The notes under the pieces were generated by a model. The model did no database searches. It was not told the DNA's origin and saw only the letters and a program-made list of their open reading frames with translations. Of a DNA stretch of 45,013 bases, positions 1-12,500 are shown piece after piece (within the stretch, counting starts at the first letter, position 1; each line of letters starts with the position of its first letter). Made by a program: the position numbers and the translations under genes. This stretch comes from Purshia tridentata (lineage: Eukaryota; Streptophyta; Magnoliopsida; Rosales; Rosaceae): positions 1-45,013 of the forward strand of contig QANT01007157.1 in the NCBI GenBank assembly GCA_003254885.1, in the 5' to 3' direction.

Positions 1-172
1 TATTCCTTTCAGAAATGATAATTAGTACATCAAGGAAAAATGACACTGCACTCAAATTCTAGCATCAACTAGATGATATGCCATTTGCATGTTAAACCCA
101 ATTCCATGTAAATGAATGGAAGTAAGAGGCTTCCAAGCTTCCTAAAGTCAATCACATTTCAAAATATGATAC

Positions 173-1613
173 CTCAGCAAAGTTCCTTTGAGCAGAGAAA
201 CCAGCATAAAAACAGCTTCTGGTAGCAGCCTGTGAAATGATGGGGTTAAACTTTCAATAAGTGTGCATCATTAAATTGGATGAATGTGAGGATGCTTACA
301 GTGGGGCATCATAAAATGATTAACTACTGAAATTATATAGGATGCCAAAAAGATTCATTCAATACAAGATGTACTTTTATAAATAACAGCATTATAGTAA
401 AAAAAAACAGTCAAACTATTTGCATATGCATACGTACTAAAATGCAAGAGTGTTTATGTGGTAAAAATGCTCTGAAAAAGAAAAACTGAAAATAAAAATA
501 GAAACCACTTGTCATCTACACAAGTCGCAAAATTGAAATTAGAAAATAACCTGAATAAGTGCAGCAGCTGACCGCCCTGCACCCGCAGCAGCACCAATTA
601 AAAGAAAAAGATGGGGAAATGCAGGAGTGAGCATCTCCATTCCAAAGGCAGCATTTTCAAGAAGATCAGCAAACAACCTCCACCCTTTTGGATTGACATC
701 AAAATGCCTTCCATATTTGGAAAGCATAATTTTGCTGAGGTATCCAATTCCATCCTTAAGGACCCAATTGACAGCAGCAGCAGTTGGAATAGCTCCTTTT
801 CCCAATCCAACAGCGTAAAGCAAGGCCTAAAAATACCAAAAAGAAGAAGAAAATAAATGCAAACTCACTATAATATTGAGCAAAGATGATGGAAAGGTTA
901 GGAATGATTGGAGAGGGAAGTACCTGAGTGGCAAGGACACCACTAATTTGGCTGGCGACGCCCTGAACTCCTCTCCATAGAGAGTAGTCCAAGTAGTCGC
1001 TCGTAACACAGTGGGGAAAGCCTTCTGGGAGCATCAATCGCACAAAGAGATGTCTGCATTGCAACCAAAGATTCCCAACACTTGTTGAACCAAAACTAAC
1101 ACCGTGAGCAACAACAAAAGTATCCTTAACAAAATCAGGAATAAGCTTGGTCCACTTGCCCCCTCTCACTTCCCACACAGTCTCACACTCCTCTGATGCC
1201 AGCGCATAAGCCAATCGGAGGTGACAGAAACAACACGCCACAGAGCAGAATACGAAGGAGAAGAAAAAGGGGTGATGAGACTGGCCAGAAGAACCCGAGG
1301 AGGAACCACCATCCTCATGCCACCACCATGAGGATGAGCCAAATGGGTTACTCCAGCCACCGCCGCCGCCGCCGTTGTGGCCAGAGTCACAGCCGCCATT
1401 TCCCAGCAGAAGATTAGGTGCATTAAATCGTTTTGAAGGCAGCCCATGAACGTGAGATTGTGATGCCTTGAGAAGAAGCGTAGACAACAACACTGGACTG
1501 GATTTTAGAGCAGATGACCATGGCGCACCAGAACTGCTATCGCGCACGTAAGTAGGTGGTAGAGGTAGTGTAATGCTTCCTTGGACGCACAAGGACTTGC
1601 AAGCGCACCCCAT
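173..1613 (-). CDS. RUS1: Root UV-B sensitive protein (DUF647), RUS1-like; 5' part of gene
   Basis: Three exons are visible on the minus strand: 1613-924, 826-551 and 229-173, with AG|GT donors and AG acceptors that keep frame (230 + 92 + 19 residues, 341 so far). The gene continues past position 1. The exon 1 end, exon 2 and exon 3 carry the DUF647 core: [20 protein letters not shown], then [14 protein letters not shown], then [16 protein letters not shown]. The N-terminus ([12 protein letters not shown]) is followed by a Gly/Ser-rich stretch and a hydrophobic segment, as expected for a plastid-directed RUS1 type. I start at the ATG at 1613; the in-frame codon at 1631 is GTG, not ATG. In Arabidopsis, RUS1 acts with RUS2 in early seedling development and UV-B response; its biochemical role is unsettled. 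Family call is strong, the RUS1 subtype fairly strong. Positions 1-172 and 230-550 are introns. Confidence 0.85.
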
Positions 1614-1825
1614 CTCTCCCTCCTTTCCCACTGACCCGCTTCCTTCTCTCTCCCCCTCTTTTTCTAAGCTGTTCTTTGCTTTCTTTTTGTTTTTTCTACA
1701 AACCTAATCGGGCCGTCTTTGCAAGTAGAAAGACCGCCTTTCTAAGTTCGTTTTTTTTGGTATCGGGTCGGGACCAAATTTATAATATTGAAAGGCCGAA
1801 CAATTACAAACCAAATTGGCACCAG

Positions 1826-2026
1826 AACTGCTGTCAATTGGAAGGATGGAATTGGACACCTCCGCAAAATTATGCTCTCCAAATGTGGAAGGCATTTTGA
1901 TGTCAATTCAAAACGTGGTTGTTTGCTGATCTTCTTGAAAATGCTGCCTTTGGAATGGAGATGCTCACTCCTGCATTTCCCCATCTGCCTTTTAATTGGT
2001 GCTGCTTGCACTTATATAGGTTATTT
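1826..2026 (+). pseudogene. Inverted, decayed copy of RUS1 exon 2 with its splice donor flank
   Basis: This stretch reads, on the plus strand, like the RUS1 exon 2 that is encoded on the minus strand at 551-826. Long blocks are shared, for example the parts encoding DGIG, KIMLSK, GRHFDVN and [12 protein letters not shown], separated by small deletions that break the frame. The match runs past the exon end into the start of the following intron (GGTTATTT in both), so it is a genomic duplication and not a retrocopy. It starts near the CTG repeat inside exon 2, so the front of the exon is missing. It lies about 210 bp upstream of the RUS1 start codon, in opposite orientation to the gene. Confidence 0.88.
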
Positions 2027-2305
2027 GGTAGATGTAGCAATGCTGAAATAAAATATCGTATGCTAGGTGCACTACTTTTTGTAATATATCTTTAATAGAG
2101 GTAAGACTTATTTGTATAAATAGATTTCTAAAAAGGTGATATCAAAATATAGTATACTTGACATTAGTTACTCAAATATAGTGAACAAAAGCATAGCAGT
2201 ACTTTTGATTGTTATGAAGCTATGTTGTAACTTGTATTTTAGCTCTCTCAAATTGTAACATTGCTATTTCTTCGCCATTTGCCCATATTGAGCTATCATT
2301 TAAAA

Positions 2306-2758
2306 TAGGGGTTCAGTTCGGTAACCAAATCAACTGGTTGGAACCAACCACCGAATCGACGCCGCATAATGGCACAAAACCAAACTGCCACCAAACCACC
2401 AACTATCAGTTATTGACTATTTCGATGTTAGTCAGTTTTGGAGAAAAATAAAGTGAGAAAAGAGAGAGACTCTGAGAAAGAGATTGGTTTATGGGTTGGT
2501 TGGTGGTCCATGGTGGTGGAGGAAGTGGAGGGGAGGCAAGTTATCGACGGTTAATGGCAAGCTATGGTGGTGAATGGTTAACTATCAATGGTGAATGACG
2601 ATCTATCAGTTCAGTATCAATAATCATCGGTTTAGGAAGACTAAAACCCTTATGAAGCCGCCTATACTCGGCTTGGTTATAAGACTGAAACCGAGATTTC
2701 ACCAAACCGATCGTTTCGATTCGGTTGTCGATTTTTTCATTTAAAAAACTCACCCCTA
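2306..2758. mobile_element. Candidate hAT-like MITE
   Basis: The segment begins TAGGGGTT and ends with the reverse complement of TAGGGGTG, giving short terminal inverted repeats. The ends are rich in TTCGGT/ACCGAA motifs (AGTTCGGTAACC on the left, GATTCGGTTGTCG on the right), a common look for non-autonomous hAT-type elements in plants. The flanks TTTAAAAT and GTTTAATA are only loosely alike, so an 8-bp target duplication is not proven. No transposase frame is present. The interior has G/T-rich TGGTTGG and GTGGTGG runs. Confidence 0.4.
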
Positions 2759-4532
2759 GTTTAATACAATGACTTCTATCATTCTATGTAGCGTTTGGAA
2801 ATGAATATAAGATTTTATACCACATTTCATGTGCACATTTTTGGAAATGCGTTAGTTTTTAGTTTTTACACGGTAATGGAATACCAATGAACTCTTGAAT
2901 TTAAAACTCATGAGCTCCTTTGGATTTACCATTCTCTTCTCCTATGAATACATTTATTATAGTCGTTATGCACAATAAATAGGGATATTATTGGCAAGCT
3001 CAATTCATTTTGATTGGCATAAACAGTATTCGACTGAGAAAAAACATTATTTCCTTATTACCATTCTCAACACTTTCAAACATTCCAGACATTGTAACGA
3101 GAACCATTCATTTCCTCCCAACATTCCAAACATTGTAATGAGTAGTATTATTCATTTCCTTCCGCCAAATAAAAACCATTCATTTCCTTCCGCCTGAAAA
3201 AAAAACCATACATTTCCATCTTCTACGGAGTATGGAGCATTGAGTGGACACGGTAATGACATTTCTAGAAAAACCATTCCGAGACACATGAAATATATTT
3301 TTGGGGAATTCTTGCTTTTATTACCTATTTATTGGCATGTGTCATTTCTCTTCCATTTTAATGTTGAAATGAAGCGTAAAAACTCAAATATTAATGTTGA
3401 CATATTTTGGCACACGATAATTTAAATACTCACTGGATGTATAGGCGGCGATTTGTATACCTTACTATAATTACTGCCTGTAAATCATATTTCATCATTT
3501 TTCATGTCAACACTAACCCGGGGCAAAGGGGAAGAGGGGAGTGGGTGGGTGGGTGCGGGGTGAATCCTGTATTAATTGACTGCTAATTTGAATGCGAGAC
3601 TAAAGGTTTGTTGATTGTAGGATGCCTGATCAGATCAGGCAGATGCCTCATGTAATAATGCTCAGCAGATCTGCCCTGATTGAATGGTAATGCTTGAAGC
3701 TATTGGTGGTATGAAAAGATTGTCAAATACGAGCAATGGCACAAGGAGTAATTTCACAATCACTGGAGGATAGCAGTGACCATGACTCCAAATCCCAAGG
3801 AAACGCAGCCTTGTTAACAGGTGAATTCCCCTGCAGAACAATCCGTTGAAATGAAATGATCAGGCCCTTGGCCGAAAAAAAGGAAAAAATGAAATGATCA
3901 GGCCAGTTCAACATTAGATCCACAACCACAATTATCTCACCCCCAAATAAAATATCTGAAACACTTCAAGATTTATGAAAGAAGAAAAAAAAATTTGAAA
4001 TTCAAGAGAACAGATTTAAGGATCAAGTAACACGTGAAAGAAAATAAAGTTTCTGCTGTCTAAAACTGGTAACCTGGCATTATTAATAAATATATACTGG
4101 TAACAATAGGCGTAAAATTCAAACAAAAAACTGGATGCACCATAAGGCACAAACGCTGATCCGCTGATGGGAGTTGAAATAAGATTCTTAGCCCCACTGG
4201 CAAGTGCTATTTCATCTGGAAGATCCCTTTTATTGGCAATACCCAAGCAAAGAAGTGCATCTCTTATTTTGTATGTAGGAGCACTTAGGCTTTACAATCG
4301 TTTAATAAATAAATGCAAAATCATCGTTTTGTTCATTAATGTTGCAGCTATACCATATTTGGATTTTTTGGGGTATGCATCAATCTATTTCTTAGTTGAA
4401 CTAGGATACATGTTACAAAAAGAATACCCTAAATTTTAGTGGCGATTTTCATTTCTTCCTTCTCTATAAAAAGAAAATGTAACTTCAACAAGAAAGGAAT
4501 GAGCATACCAAAATTTTGTAGATGAACATGCC
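2759..4532. other. Intergenic region, no supported gene
   Basis: This is AT-rich sequence between the MITE candidate and the 3' end of the apyrase gene. Short open frames here show no recognisable protein or splice structure. A degenerate repeat of CATTTCCTTCC-like units lies at 3105-3215, and a short GGGTGGGTGGGTG tract at 3540-3556. The last few hundred bases probably include the apyrase 3' UTR, but no polyadenylation site can be assigned with confidence. Confidence 0.5.
3105..3215. repeat. Degenerate tandem repeat with CATTTCCTTCC core
   Basis: Four loosely related copies of an ACCATTCATTTCCTTCC-type motif occur within about 110 bases (near 3105, 3149, 3176 and 3206), with variable spacers. 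They may be internal repeats of an old MITE, but no terminal inverted repeats could be fixed. Confidence 0.4.
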
Positions 4533-7500
4533 TTAACCTTTCACCATGTGTGCCTCAGCCAGTGAAGAATTGAGGTCTTCTCGGGATTGTGATCGCCTGC
4601 TTTGAAGACGCATCTGAGATCTGTGAGGAGACCAGAAGGAACCCGTGGTACTGCTGTCCAATTGCATCTGTCCCAGATTATTTGAGGAATAACTATGGGA
4701 CATATTGCTAGTTGATGGGTATATGGAAGACTCCATTAGCTGGATGCCACTGCTGCTGTTGAGACCATGTCCCAAGCCAAATGGTCTCTGTTGGGCACCA
4801 CCTGCAATTGTTGGACTTAGAGGCATCTTTACTCTCCCATCCCCTGAAATGCCAAAGTTCACATTGATTTCTAAGGACTAAACACGGGAAAATTATATTT
4901 CAAATTAACAGTACAATATTAAAGGCTCACATTGGACTAAAATCTAAATCTGATCTTTATTTTTCTTTACTTTTCCTATGTTTTTCAATTAAGCTCCTCT
5001 ATCTTTCAATTGAAGTAATGCAGTCCTTCCATTTACTAAAGTCAATATCTTTTTAAGCGAAAATGTTGTTTTGGCTGATATGGCAAACACTGACAGTTTA
5101 CAGGGTTATCAAAGGTCAGTAACAGAACACATGCCATGTGACTTTCATGCCACATGACTATTGTACGGATAGCGATGCAGTCTGTTTACCTTAATATAAG
5201 GGATTAGAGCTTCAATATGCTCCCAAATGAATCCAATTGTAATCAGAATTACTTGCAATCTTAACTTAGATTATGTGCCAAATCAACAAATTCTGCAATA
5301 AAGTTATGTTTGCAGTGGATGAGACAGACAAAATTGCTCTGTTTAAAGAACTCAACAGCCTTGATTAGAATAAACTAAAAAAATATGAAATTAAGGTCAA
5401 ACATGAGGAAGCAAAATATTGGCAAGTGAATAATACAGCTCAAATTAAACTACTAGCCCAACTAATAGCAACTGGCTAGAAGAATCACCATTATTCAGCC
5501 GGATTAGAGACCATTACCTCTGTAACATCAACTCTTTTCACTCATGACTTTGAATCAATACCATTGTTCCCACCATCTCAAGTCTAAGAAGTTTCACACT
5601 GTTGAAAAAATTCAAAGGGCTCTCTCCTCCCCAGCAGGTGCCACTCTCACCTTTTCTATAAATATATTCATTATTTATCTTACTTTCCCCTGTACCACAC
5701 GCCCAACTCAACACCATCACCTCAACCACAATCATTTTATTGGTACTCAACATAGATAGCCTTATAGAAGTCAACCCAAAAAAAGGTATCCATGCCTCCA
5801 CCACAATCATTTTATGTATATTCTCCGTATTGATTGCTTAAACCTTTGTACTACAAAACATAGATGGCCTAATAAAATCAACAAAAAACATACCGATGCC
5901 AGCCGTAAAATTGAAATTATGATTGAAATCAGCACTGAAGTATTGAAATTGTCAATGAAACCAACTTCGCAATATGCAATAAATATAACAGTATCATTTG
6001 GGGATCATTTAAGAACTACATGAAAATTAGAAGTCTTGGGAAAGAGCTTACCAGGACTAATAGGACTCCAGCGCTGGAACCGAAAAGGAGTTGGAATACT
6101 CAGAACAGATGCAGAAGATGCACTATTAGTCCTAAACAGCGGGAGATATGACCTCCCGAAAAATTTTGGCATCCAATTGCCAACACATGATAATGCACAA
6201 AGGAGGAAGAGCAATGAAATAAACAAAACTGCAATAAGAAATATTGGGTTTATCTTCATCTGGAGTATTTCGTAACTGCGAAGTCCCATTCTGGTTGAAA
6301 GTGCCTTCCCAGCTTCCAACAGAGCAACCCCAAGTGTCCATGTAATACTTCCAGAACCAATCATGATTTGATTATCTATAATGTGCAAACCCTCTCTCAA
6401 CAAGAACACAATGTATGGTGCCCTAAAGCAGTACTGTTCAATGAAGGGCTGAGGAGCAACACTGTTCTTTGCAACTTCCCAAGTTCTTTCACAAAACTCC
6501 CGACCCTTTTCCAACACATCATCAAGCGATGCCTCTGAAGTCAAGTTGAAAAACCGATAAACCACAAAAAATCCAGAAATTGCATAGAATCTCCCATATG
6601 GGCGGGGTAGACCATCGGGAAGAGCACAAGGTTGCAAGTCACAATCAATTCCTGGGTTTATATTGGACCATTCTGACAAATTGACAGAAACCCTTGCAAG
6701 TTTACTGCACTCATCCCAACTTGGGGCACCAATAAGCCTCACAGGAATCCCTGATCTACCTCCTTTGCCCAAACTCTTTTTTGCAATCACAGGGCTTCCA
6801 CCTTCTTGGAATTTAGAAACACATTGAGAGCAAATGTATTGCTCCTTGTACCCGGACTGCAAGCAGGGATGTTTAAGTTCTCCCTTCCCATTTACTAGTT
6901 CTGCCTTGGTGATTTCTGGAAGCCTCTCGAATAGATGAACCACAGACTTGTCAAATGCATCGTTTAAACCATAGCCCAAAAGAGAATATGCTGTGAGATG
7001 ATGGTTCACATCCCCAATTCTAAGGTTTAAACTTGTCTCTTTATGCACGTGTTCATTACTCTCAAATGTAACCTGCAGTGATGAACCACCCAAGTCAAGT
7101 GCACCAAATGTTGGCTTTCTTGGTCTGGCCCCCAGCATACCTGTGTGATGGTTAAGGGCTATCCAGCCGAAGTAAGCTTCTTCCAGGCCACTGATAATCT
7201 TAACCCAGTCTCTTTGGCACGAGAAAGGTGAATTCTTGAGTATAGACCATGCATTATCTAGAAGCCACTTTGAATCGACACTCGGCAGTCTACGAACCCC
7301 TGCAGTAGCATAAAGGAAGAGCGAGGTTGTCTTATGTGCGTTCTCTGGGATTTGCTTCTCAGCCCATCGAACAAGTGGTTTTATTGCAGCCTTCAATCCC
7401 GAAACATTGTGGACCAATTTGTCAAGCCCAGGCTCAGTTTCCATTCGATCATATGCTCTCCCGCTGTGTGAATTAGGTTTTCTATGAAGACCTTCCGTTA

Positions 7501-8032
7501 ATGGTTTCATGACAATAGGAAAAGTGCCATCTTTCTCATTATCAAAGGATGCTTGATATACATAAACTCGAGTTCCAGTACTTCCACAATCAAGCACAAT
7601 ATAGAATTTGGGCTCTCCTTTTGACCAATAAGAATAAATGAACATGGAAACCAAATAAATTAGAAAACCAAACAACAAGATACAACACAGAAGCATGAGG
7701 GCTCGAACCCACTTGTTGCGGGAAGATGTGTTTCCCCCTCCTGAGAGTGCTTTCTCCTTTGAGAAGCTGGAGCCAGCAGTTTCTCTCTGTAATGAATGAG
7801 GGTGTTTGGAATGGATTACAGTGCTGGGATGGGGATCTTCAGGATCGAGCTGACGATAAGCTGAGAAATCTTGGAGAGATGATGATAGTCGAAGATTGTT
7901 CTTGTTGCGTGCAGGGTTGGCAAAAGCAAAAGCATGAGCACAAGTATTGGGAGGCGATACGGTGGAACACTGAGGATTCGACCAACGACTTGATGCGGCA
8001 GAAATGATATTAGCAATTCGACCAAACACCAT
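4533..8032 (-). CDS. APY7: Apyrase 7, GDA1/CD39 nucleoside phosphatase, membrane protein
   Basis: Two exons, 8032-6052 and 4843-4533, join at CCTG|GTAAGC ... CAG|GGGATGGG to give 763 residues; Arabidopsis APY7 is about 740. The family hydrolyses nucleoside di- and triphosphates. A long cytosolic N-terminus is followed by a membrane segment at about residues 111-135. Apyrase conserved regions follow in order: DCGSTGTRVYVYQ (148-160), TAGVRRLP, GLEEAYFGW, ALDLGGSSLQVTFE and AISGFFVVYRFF. A second membrane segment (FLIAVLFISLLFLLCAL) precedes a Ser-rich C-terminal tail ending in RSQMRLQSRRSQSREDLNSS, which is typical of the APY7 subgroup and lies mostly on exon 2. No frame break is seen. The single intron (4844-6051) holds nothing recognisable beyond a diverged short repeat around 5700-5880. 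APY7 in Arabidopsis is linked to pollen wall and growth phenotypes together with APY6. Confidence 0.95.
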
Positions 8033-8844
8033 TTTTATTAATTTCTGTTGGTGGTTTTTTGGGGCTAATTCGAGCAGTTACGGAGAAAGAGATGGAACCT
8101 CAACATAACCAACAACATCAATCGATCACATAATATGACAGAGTTGAGAAATTTAGGAAAGCAAATATAACGTAACTAATAACAAAAGCAAATTTAAGTA
8201 CTCAGGGTTAAGTTAACATCAAGTCTAGATCCGGAGTGACACTATAGTTGGGAACCAAGAGCACACAATCCATAATAGATTGAAGAAACATAAGCGTAAA
8301 TGCTCATGTGAAGGGAAAGAGCAGGAGCAGGTGGCTAATTACCTAGACGGGGAATCTAAGGACGCCGAAGAAAGGATCAGCAGGAGGAGGAACACGACCA
8401 GAACCATGAAAATGCCTCATTTTTATGTACAATGCTTAAATAGCACTCATCACTGGATATGTTGATCCTCTCTATCTCTTCTCTGTGAAGTGATCTCCGG
8501 GTTGTTCAGATCCAACCACAATCAGAACGCGAGACCTCTCTCTTTTCTTTTCTTTATTTTCTTCCCTTAACGTAATTCCTCCTTTCAATTTACTAATTTC
8601 ATTAAAGAATTGCTTTCTTGAAAGACAACTAATGTGGGAAAAAACTGCGAACCGTTGGATCAAAAGGACCGTCCAGGATTATAAAAGACCTCTTTTAAAA
8701 CACCCAGGACTTTCGACCCATAAAACCACCCAGGACCCGATACCCATTTGCTTCTAAAAACACCGCCCATCGGAAGAGAAAAAAACCCGAAGAATTCATC
8801 CCCCACCCATCTGGCATGCCATCTCAACTTGATAAGAGGGAGAA
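8033..8844. promoter_or_regulatory. Shared upstream region of APY7 (minus) and the COG6 pseudogene (plus)
   Basis: This is the head-to-head interval between two divergent genes. On the minus strand a possible 5' UTR exon end (CTAG|GTAATTAGCC, near 8343) suggests an APY7 leader intron, but its acceptor cannot be fixed. On the plus strand TATAAAAG (8681-8688) could be the old TATA box of COG6. No open frame in it is convincing. Confidence 0.4.
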
Positions 8845-9153
8845 ATGGGGACGCTGGCGAGTGGCGCCGGGACTCTCTCGGAAGTTGAGGAAGGTGTTGG
8901 AGTGTCGCACCGACTCTCTCGCTGTGTTGGCGTCTCTCAACACTCTGTCTTGGTTCTATAACGAAAACACCCCTCAGGCGCGGCGGAACCTCAGATTGAC
9001 CATCAATGTGGACTTCCTGGAAGCCTCCCAAGCAGCCGCCCAGCAGGCCTTGGATTTCGTGGAGGATGAGGGGTCCATGCCGTGGCCAATTGCTGCGGCA
9101 AGAAGGCCAAGGCTCTCAGCAGCTGCAATACTACCACCGAAACGCGAAAGGCT

Positions 9154-9266
9154 TGTTGATAGATATCCCACATTGAAGATGTGAGGGCCTTGCTAGTGGT
9201 TTATAAGGGTTTGAACCACTCTTCCTATTGTCAATTAGTTTTGGGATGGATGTCTAGATTTCTTCA
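9154..9266 (+). repeat. TRIM left LTR
   Basis: 113-bp terminal repeat, TGTTGATAGATATCCC to TAGATTTCTTCA, directly followed by the tRNA-Met primer binding site. Confidence 0.78.
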
Positions 9267-9444
9267 TGGTATCAGAGCAGGTTATCCATGTGATGCGCCT
9301 AAGCGGCCACACATGCTCCCACGTCACCCAATATAAATTGTCTACATGTTAGGCTTAAAAACCTTGCTAGTGGTTTATAAGGGATGAATGCCTTACGTGC
9401 TCTCACGTCACCCAATATAAATTGTCCACGTGTTAGGCTTGAAA

Positions 9445-9560
9445 TGCGGGAGAGATATCCCACATTAAAGATGTGAGGGCCTCCTTGCTAGTGGTTTATA
9501 AGGGTTTGGGCTACTCCTCCTATTGCCAATTGGTTTTGAAATGGATGACTAGATTTAGCA
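9445..9560 (+). repeat. TRIM right LTR
   Basis: About 116 bp, aligns along its length with 9154-9266. The first six and last few bases differ from the left copy, so the exact ends are uncertain by several bases. Confidence 0.72.
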
Positions 9561-12500
9561 GAAGCTCCATGGCGCCACCCAGAGGCAGCACATCGTGCCC
9601 TGTTTCCTGTGTAATTACCGACCCGTAGCGTAACAGGATATGCGTTGAGACTTGAGTGTGAATCGAAATGGGGTCGATTGATTTATTTATGTTTTGTAGA
9701 TAAATGCACCGAGGGATGAAAGAACTGAATGACAACTTCTTTCTCACGTTCAAGAAATTAATGCCAACTGCAAACTACTCTTGAGGACACATCACCAGGT
9801 ACTCTCTCTCATCTGAAATTCTGAATCTAGGTAACATAAGGGTGATATTCAATTAATATTTGCAGCGTGCTGGTCTGGAGCTCATGGTACGATGGCCATC
9901 TACCAAGAGGGACCGTAAGAGCGCCTCTGCAGGTGTTTCTTCTCTGATCGTCGTCCATAATATACATGTATGTTTGTATACTGATTGATTCAATTTTCTA
10001 ACACTAGCATAGTAGTAATATGCTACTTGGATAGATGAGATATGATATATATCGTTCCTTAATTGCTCCCTCTTCTTGGTGGGTTCAGGCGGAATGTGAA
10101 AAACTTGGTTACTCTGATAATCCTCAAGTTAGTGATCTTTTGAAAAATAACAGTGTGTTGACTCAAGGAAAGGCCTGACCTTTTCAAGTACTAGACAATT
10201 TATCAGCGCTCTTACATGTGGAGGACCGGGTGGAGTTCCACGACCCATTGAAGTCCATCCTCATGATCCCTTACGATATGTTGGGGACATGCTAGGTGGT
10301 TATATCAGGTGTGAAAACAAAGGCCTGCTATTTGTATTCTATTTGTACATCATATATAATTCATCATCTCTTAATTGTAGTTTATTGCTCTGTTTACAGG
10401 CCTTGGCATCTGATCTATGAAAATTGTCCATACCTTTTTGCCTTTTCCTTTTCTTTCCCCCGATCTATGCTCGTCTGTTTACTTGCAGATATCAGGTTTG
10501 CTTTGGATAGAAACAGCTTTATCTAATACACTGTGGACACCGAAAGAAGCTGCTCAGAAAACACTTTTTGATATTCTGGAAAACAGAGGAGAAAAGATAT
10601 CGAGGTATCCTTTCCTTGTTGCTGTTGATCTTTCTCCCCCCACAGGCAGTAAGGGGAGGAGTTTTTGTGCTGCTTGAAATAGTTGAGGACCATGGTGCTT
10701 CTTGCTTCAGGTAAAAAGCCTGCTTTTCATCCTGTTATATGTGCTTTACTCAGTCCAATTATTCAGATGCTTAATTAAGTAATGCAATGCTCATGTTCTT
10801 ATTGTTGTGAATTTCTCCAAAGATTTAAACATTTCTGGGATCAAAAGAATTTCACAAACAGATGCTCTGTATATTAGCAGGACCACTTCATTGAGTAATG
10901 CAAGTTAGCACGGCTGGCCTTGCAAGCCAAACTTGAAACTTGTTTGAGAGCCAGACAGTGAAATCATATTTTGAAACGTTGTAGTGACAAAACCATTTCA
11001 TTTTAACTCTTCCCAACAAACACATGGCATAGACTTAATGGGTAAAATTCACTCAGTCTTTTAAGCCGGTTCAAGGATTTAAACTGTGCTGATGTACTCT
11101 GTATGAAAATTAATTTTAAACTTTTCAGCCAGAAAATGGAAAATGTGGTTGTCTCTAATTTGTTTGATATGTTTAATAAAATCCATTACTTCAATAATTG
11201 CAGATATGCGAGCTAGCAGCAGAGGCACTCAAGTCCAAGGGAGTTGGCCACTGTTCAGTAAATCATCAGTTGATGCACTAATGTCCAGCAGTTCTGGCCC
11301 ATTCCCTCAGGTTGCTACTTGTCTATATTTTTTTTCTCAATACTTGCCCATCTGTCTGATTGCAAATTATCTTGATTGGCCTTCTGTTATTTTTTGTTGT
11401 AATTTTCATCAACTGTAGTGTTTTGAATTGTTCCAGGTGCAAATGATGACAAATATCAAATAGAAATTTCAACAACCTCCCCTTTCTGAAGCTATTGTTT
11501 AAGATTTTCTGTCACTCCCTCTCATATTCTGCCCAATTTTTTTGTTCCCAGTTGTGTAACTGAGTTTAGTTAAAACCAAAATTTCTAGCTTATCACGTTG
11601 CCATTACTTTTCTTAAAAAGCTTGTCAAGAAATGAAAATTTTACTCTATCATGACTATTCTTGGGGTTAGATATACTAGCACTTTGGCACGCTCCCTAGC
11701 ACACTAAAAGGACTTTTCTATTGCACATTAAAATTAGTTTTTGACCAACGGAAACAAAAAGAAACAGAAAGTGATGAGTTAATGATCAAAGAGAGAAAAG
11801 AGAGACCGGATGGAGAAAGAGAGAGAGAGAGAGTGTGTGGTGAAAAACAATTATAAAACTGTAGTTAGTGGGTCAATTAGTTTTTTTATTTTCTAGTTTT
11901 ATATAAATGACTGTACTCTTTTAACCTCTTTAATAAAGTTTTGTTTCTTTTAATAGTTTGCTTAACAAAGGATATTATTCTACATAAACCCAATTTGGTG
12001 AAGCTTGTAATACTAAATAAAAATAAATAAGCACTTGTCCGGATTAGAAGCCTATGTTTGGAAATAGAAAATTTGAAAAAGATTTGCTGTGACGAGGGAA
12101 AGTGGTATAATTAAAAAAAATTATAAATAAACAGGTCATTGTATTGTAATAATGTGCTCTCATGATTCTTGTGTATAATCTTCTTCACTAATCTCTTTCA
12201 TTTTGTCCTTTTCATGGATTGTTGCAGTTCAATGAAACATGAGGTTGCAGCGGAATACGTGAAGAAACTTGGGGTGGTGATGATAGATATAAACATGTAT
12301 AAGCCCCGGTACAAACTGAAGTTGATTAGATCCTTAGAAGATGTAGCTTGTCACGGAAAATGCATTACATCCGTAACACACTCACCAAGCCGACCCATAT
12401 GGTAAGGCACTTCTCCAGCTTCTCTTTCTGAGTGTTTGAAGGATTTTTTTGGGATTGTTTTGGGAAGTGAGTGTTCCCTGCCTGAATTTCAGCTGATGCA

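Larger units (their letters stand above)
9154..9560 (+). mobile_element. TRIM retrotransposon (407 bp, non-coding) inserted in COG6 exon 1
   Basis: Two direct terminal repeats of about 113 and 116 bp (9154-9266 and 9445-9560) each begin TG and end CA and share GATATCCCACATT, GATGTGAGGGCCT and TTGCTAGTGGTTTATAAGGG. The left repeat is followed at once by TGGTATCAGAGC (9267-9278), the usual initiator tRNA-Met primer binding site. The internal part is only 178 bp and non-coding, which fits a terminal-repeat retrotransposon in miniature. COG6 sequence reads GAAAGGCT before it and CAGAAGCTC after it, placing the insertion inside the exon. The internal region itself carries a CACGTCACCCAATATAAATT block twice, 84 bp apart. 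A clean 5-bp target duplication is not visible. Confidence 0.8.

Noticed and set aside
1614..1631. Upstream in-frame start for the RUS1 gene (MGKEGE...)
   Set aside because: The codon at 1631 is GTG on the minus strand. The first ATG of the frame is at 1613.
4167..4439. Plus-strand 90-residue frame downstream of the apyrase gene
   Set aside because: No homology and no splice or start context. It is likely non-coding.
8660..9171. Minus-strand open frames over the COG6 region
   Set aside because: They are antisense of COG6 exon 1 and have no homology of their own.
9154..9560. Cassandra-type TRIM carrying a 5S rRNA sequence
   Set aside because: The LTRs are too short and I see no 5S-like promoter block. 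Only the primer site and general layout are shared.
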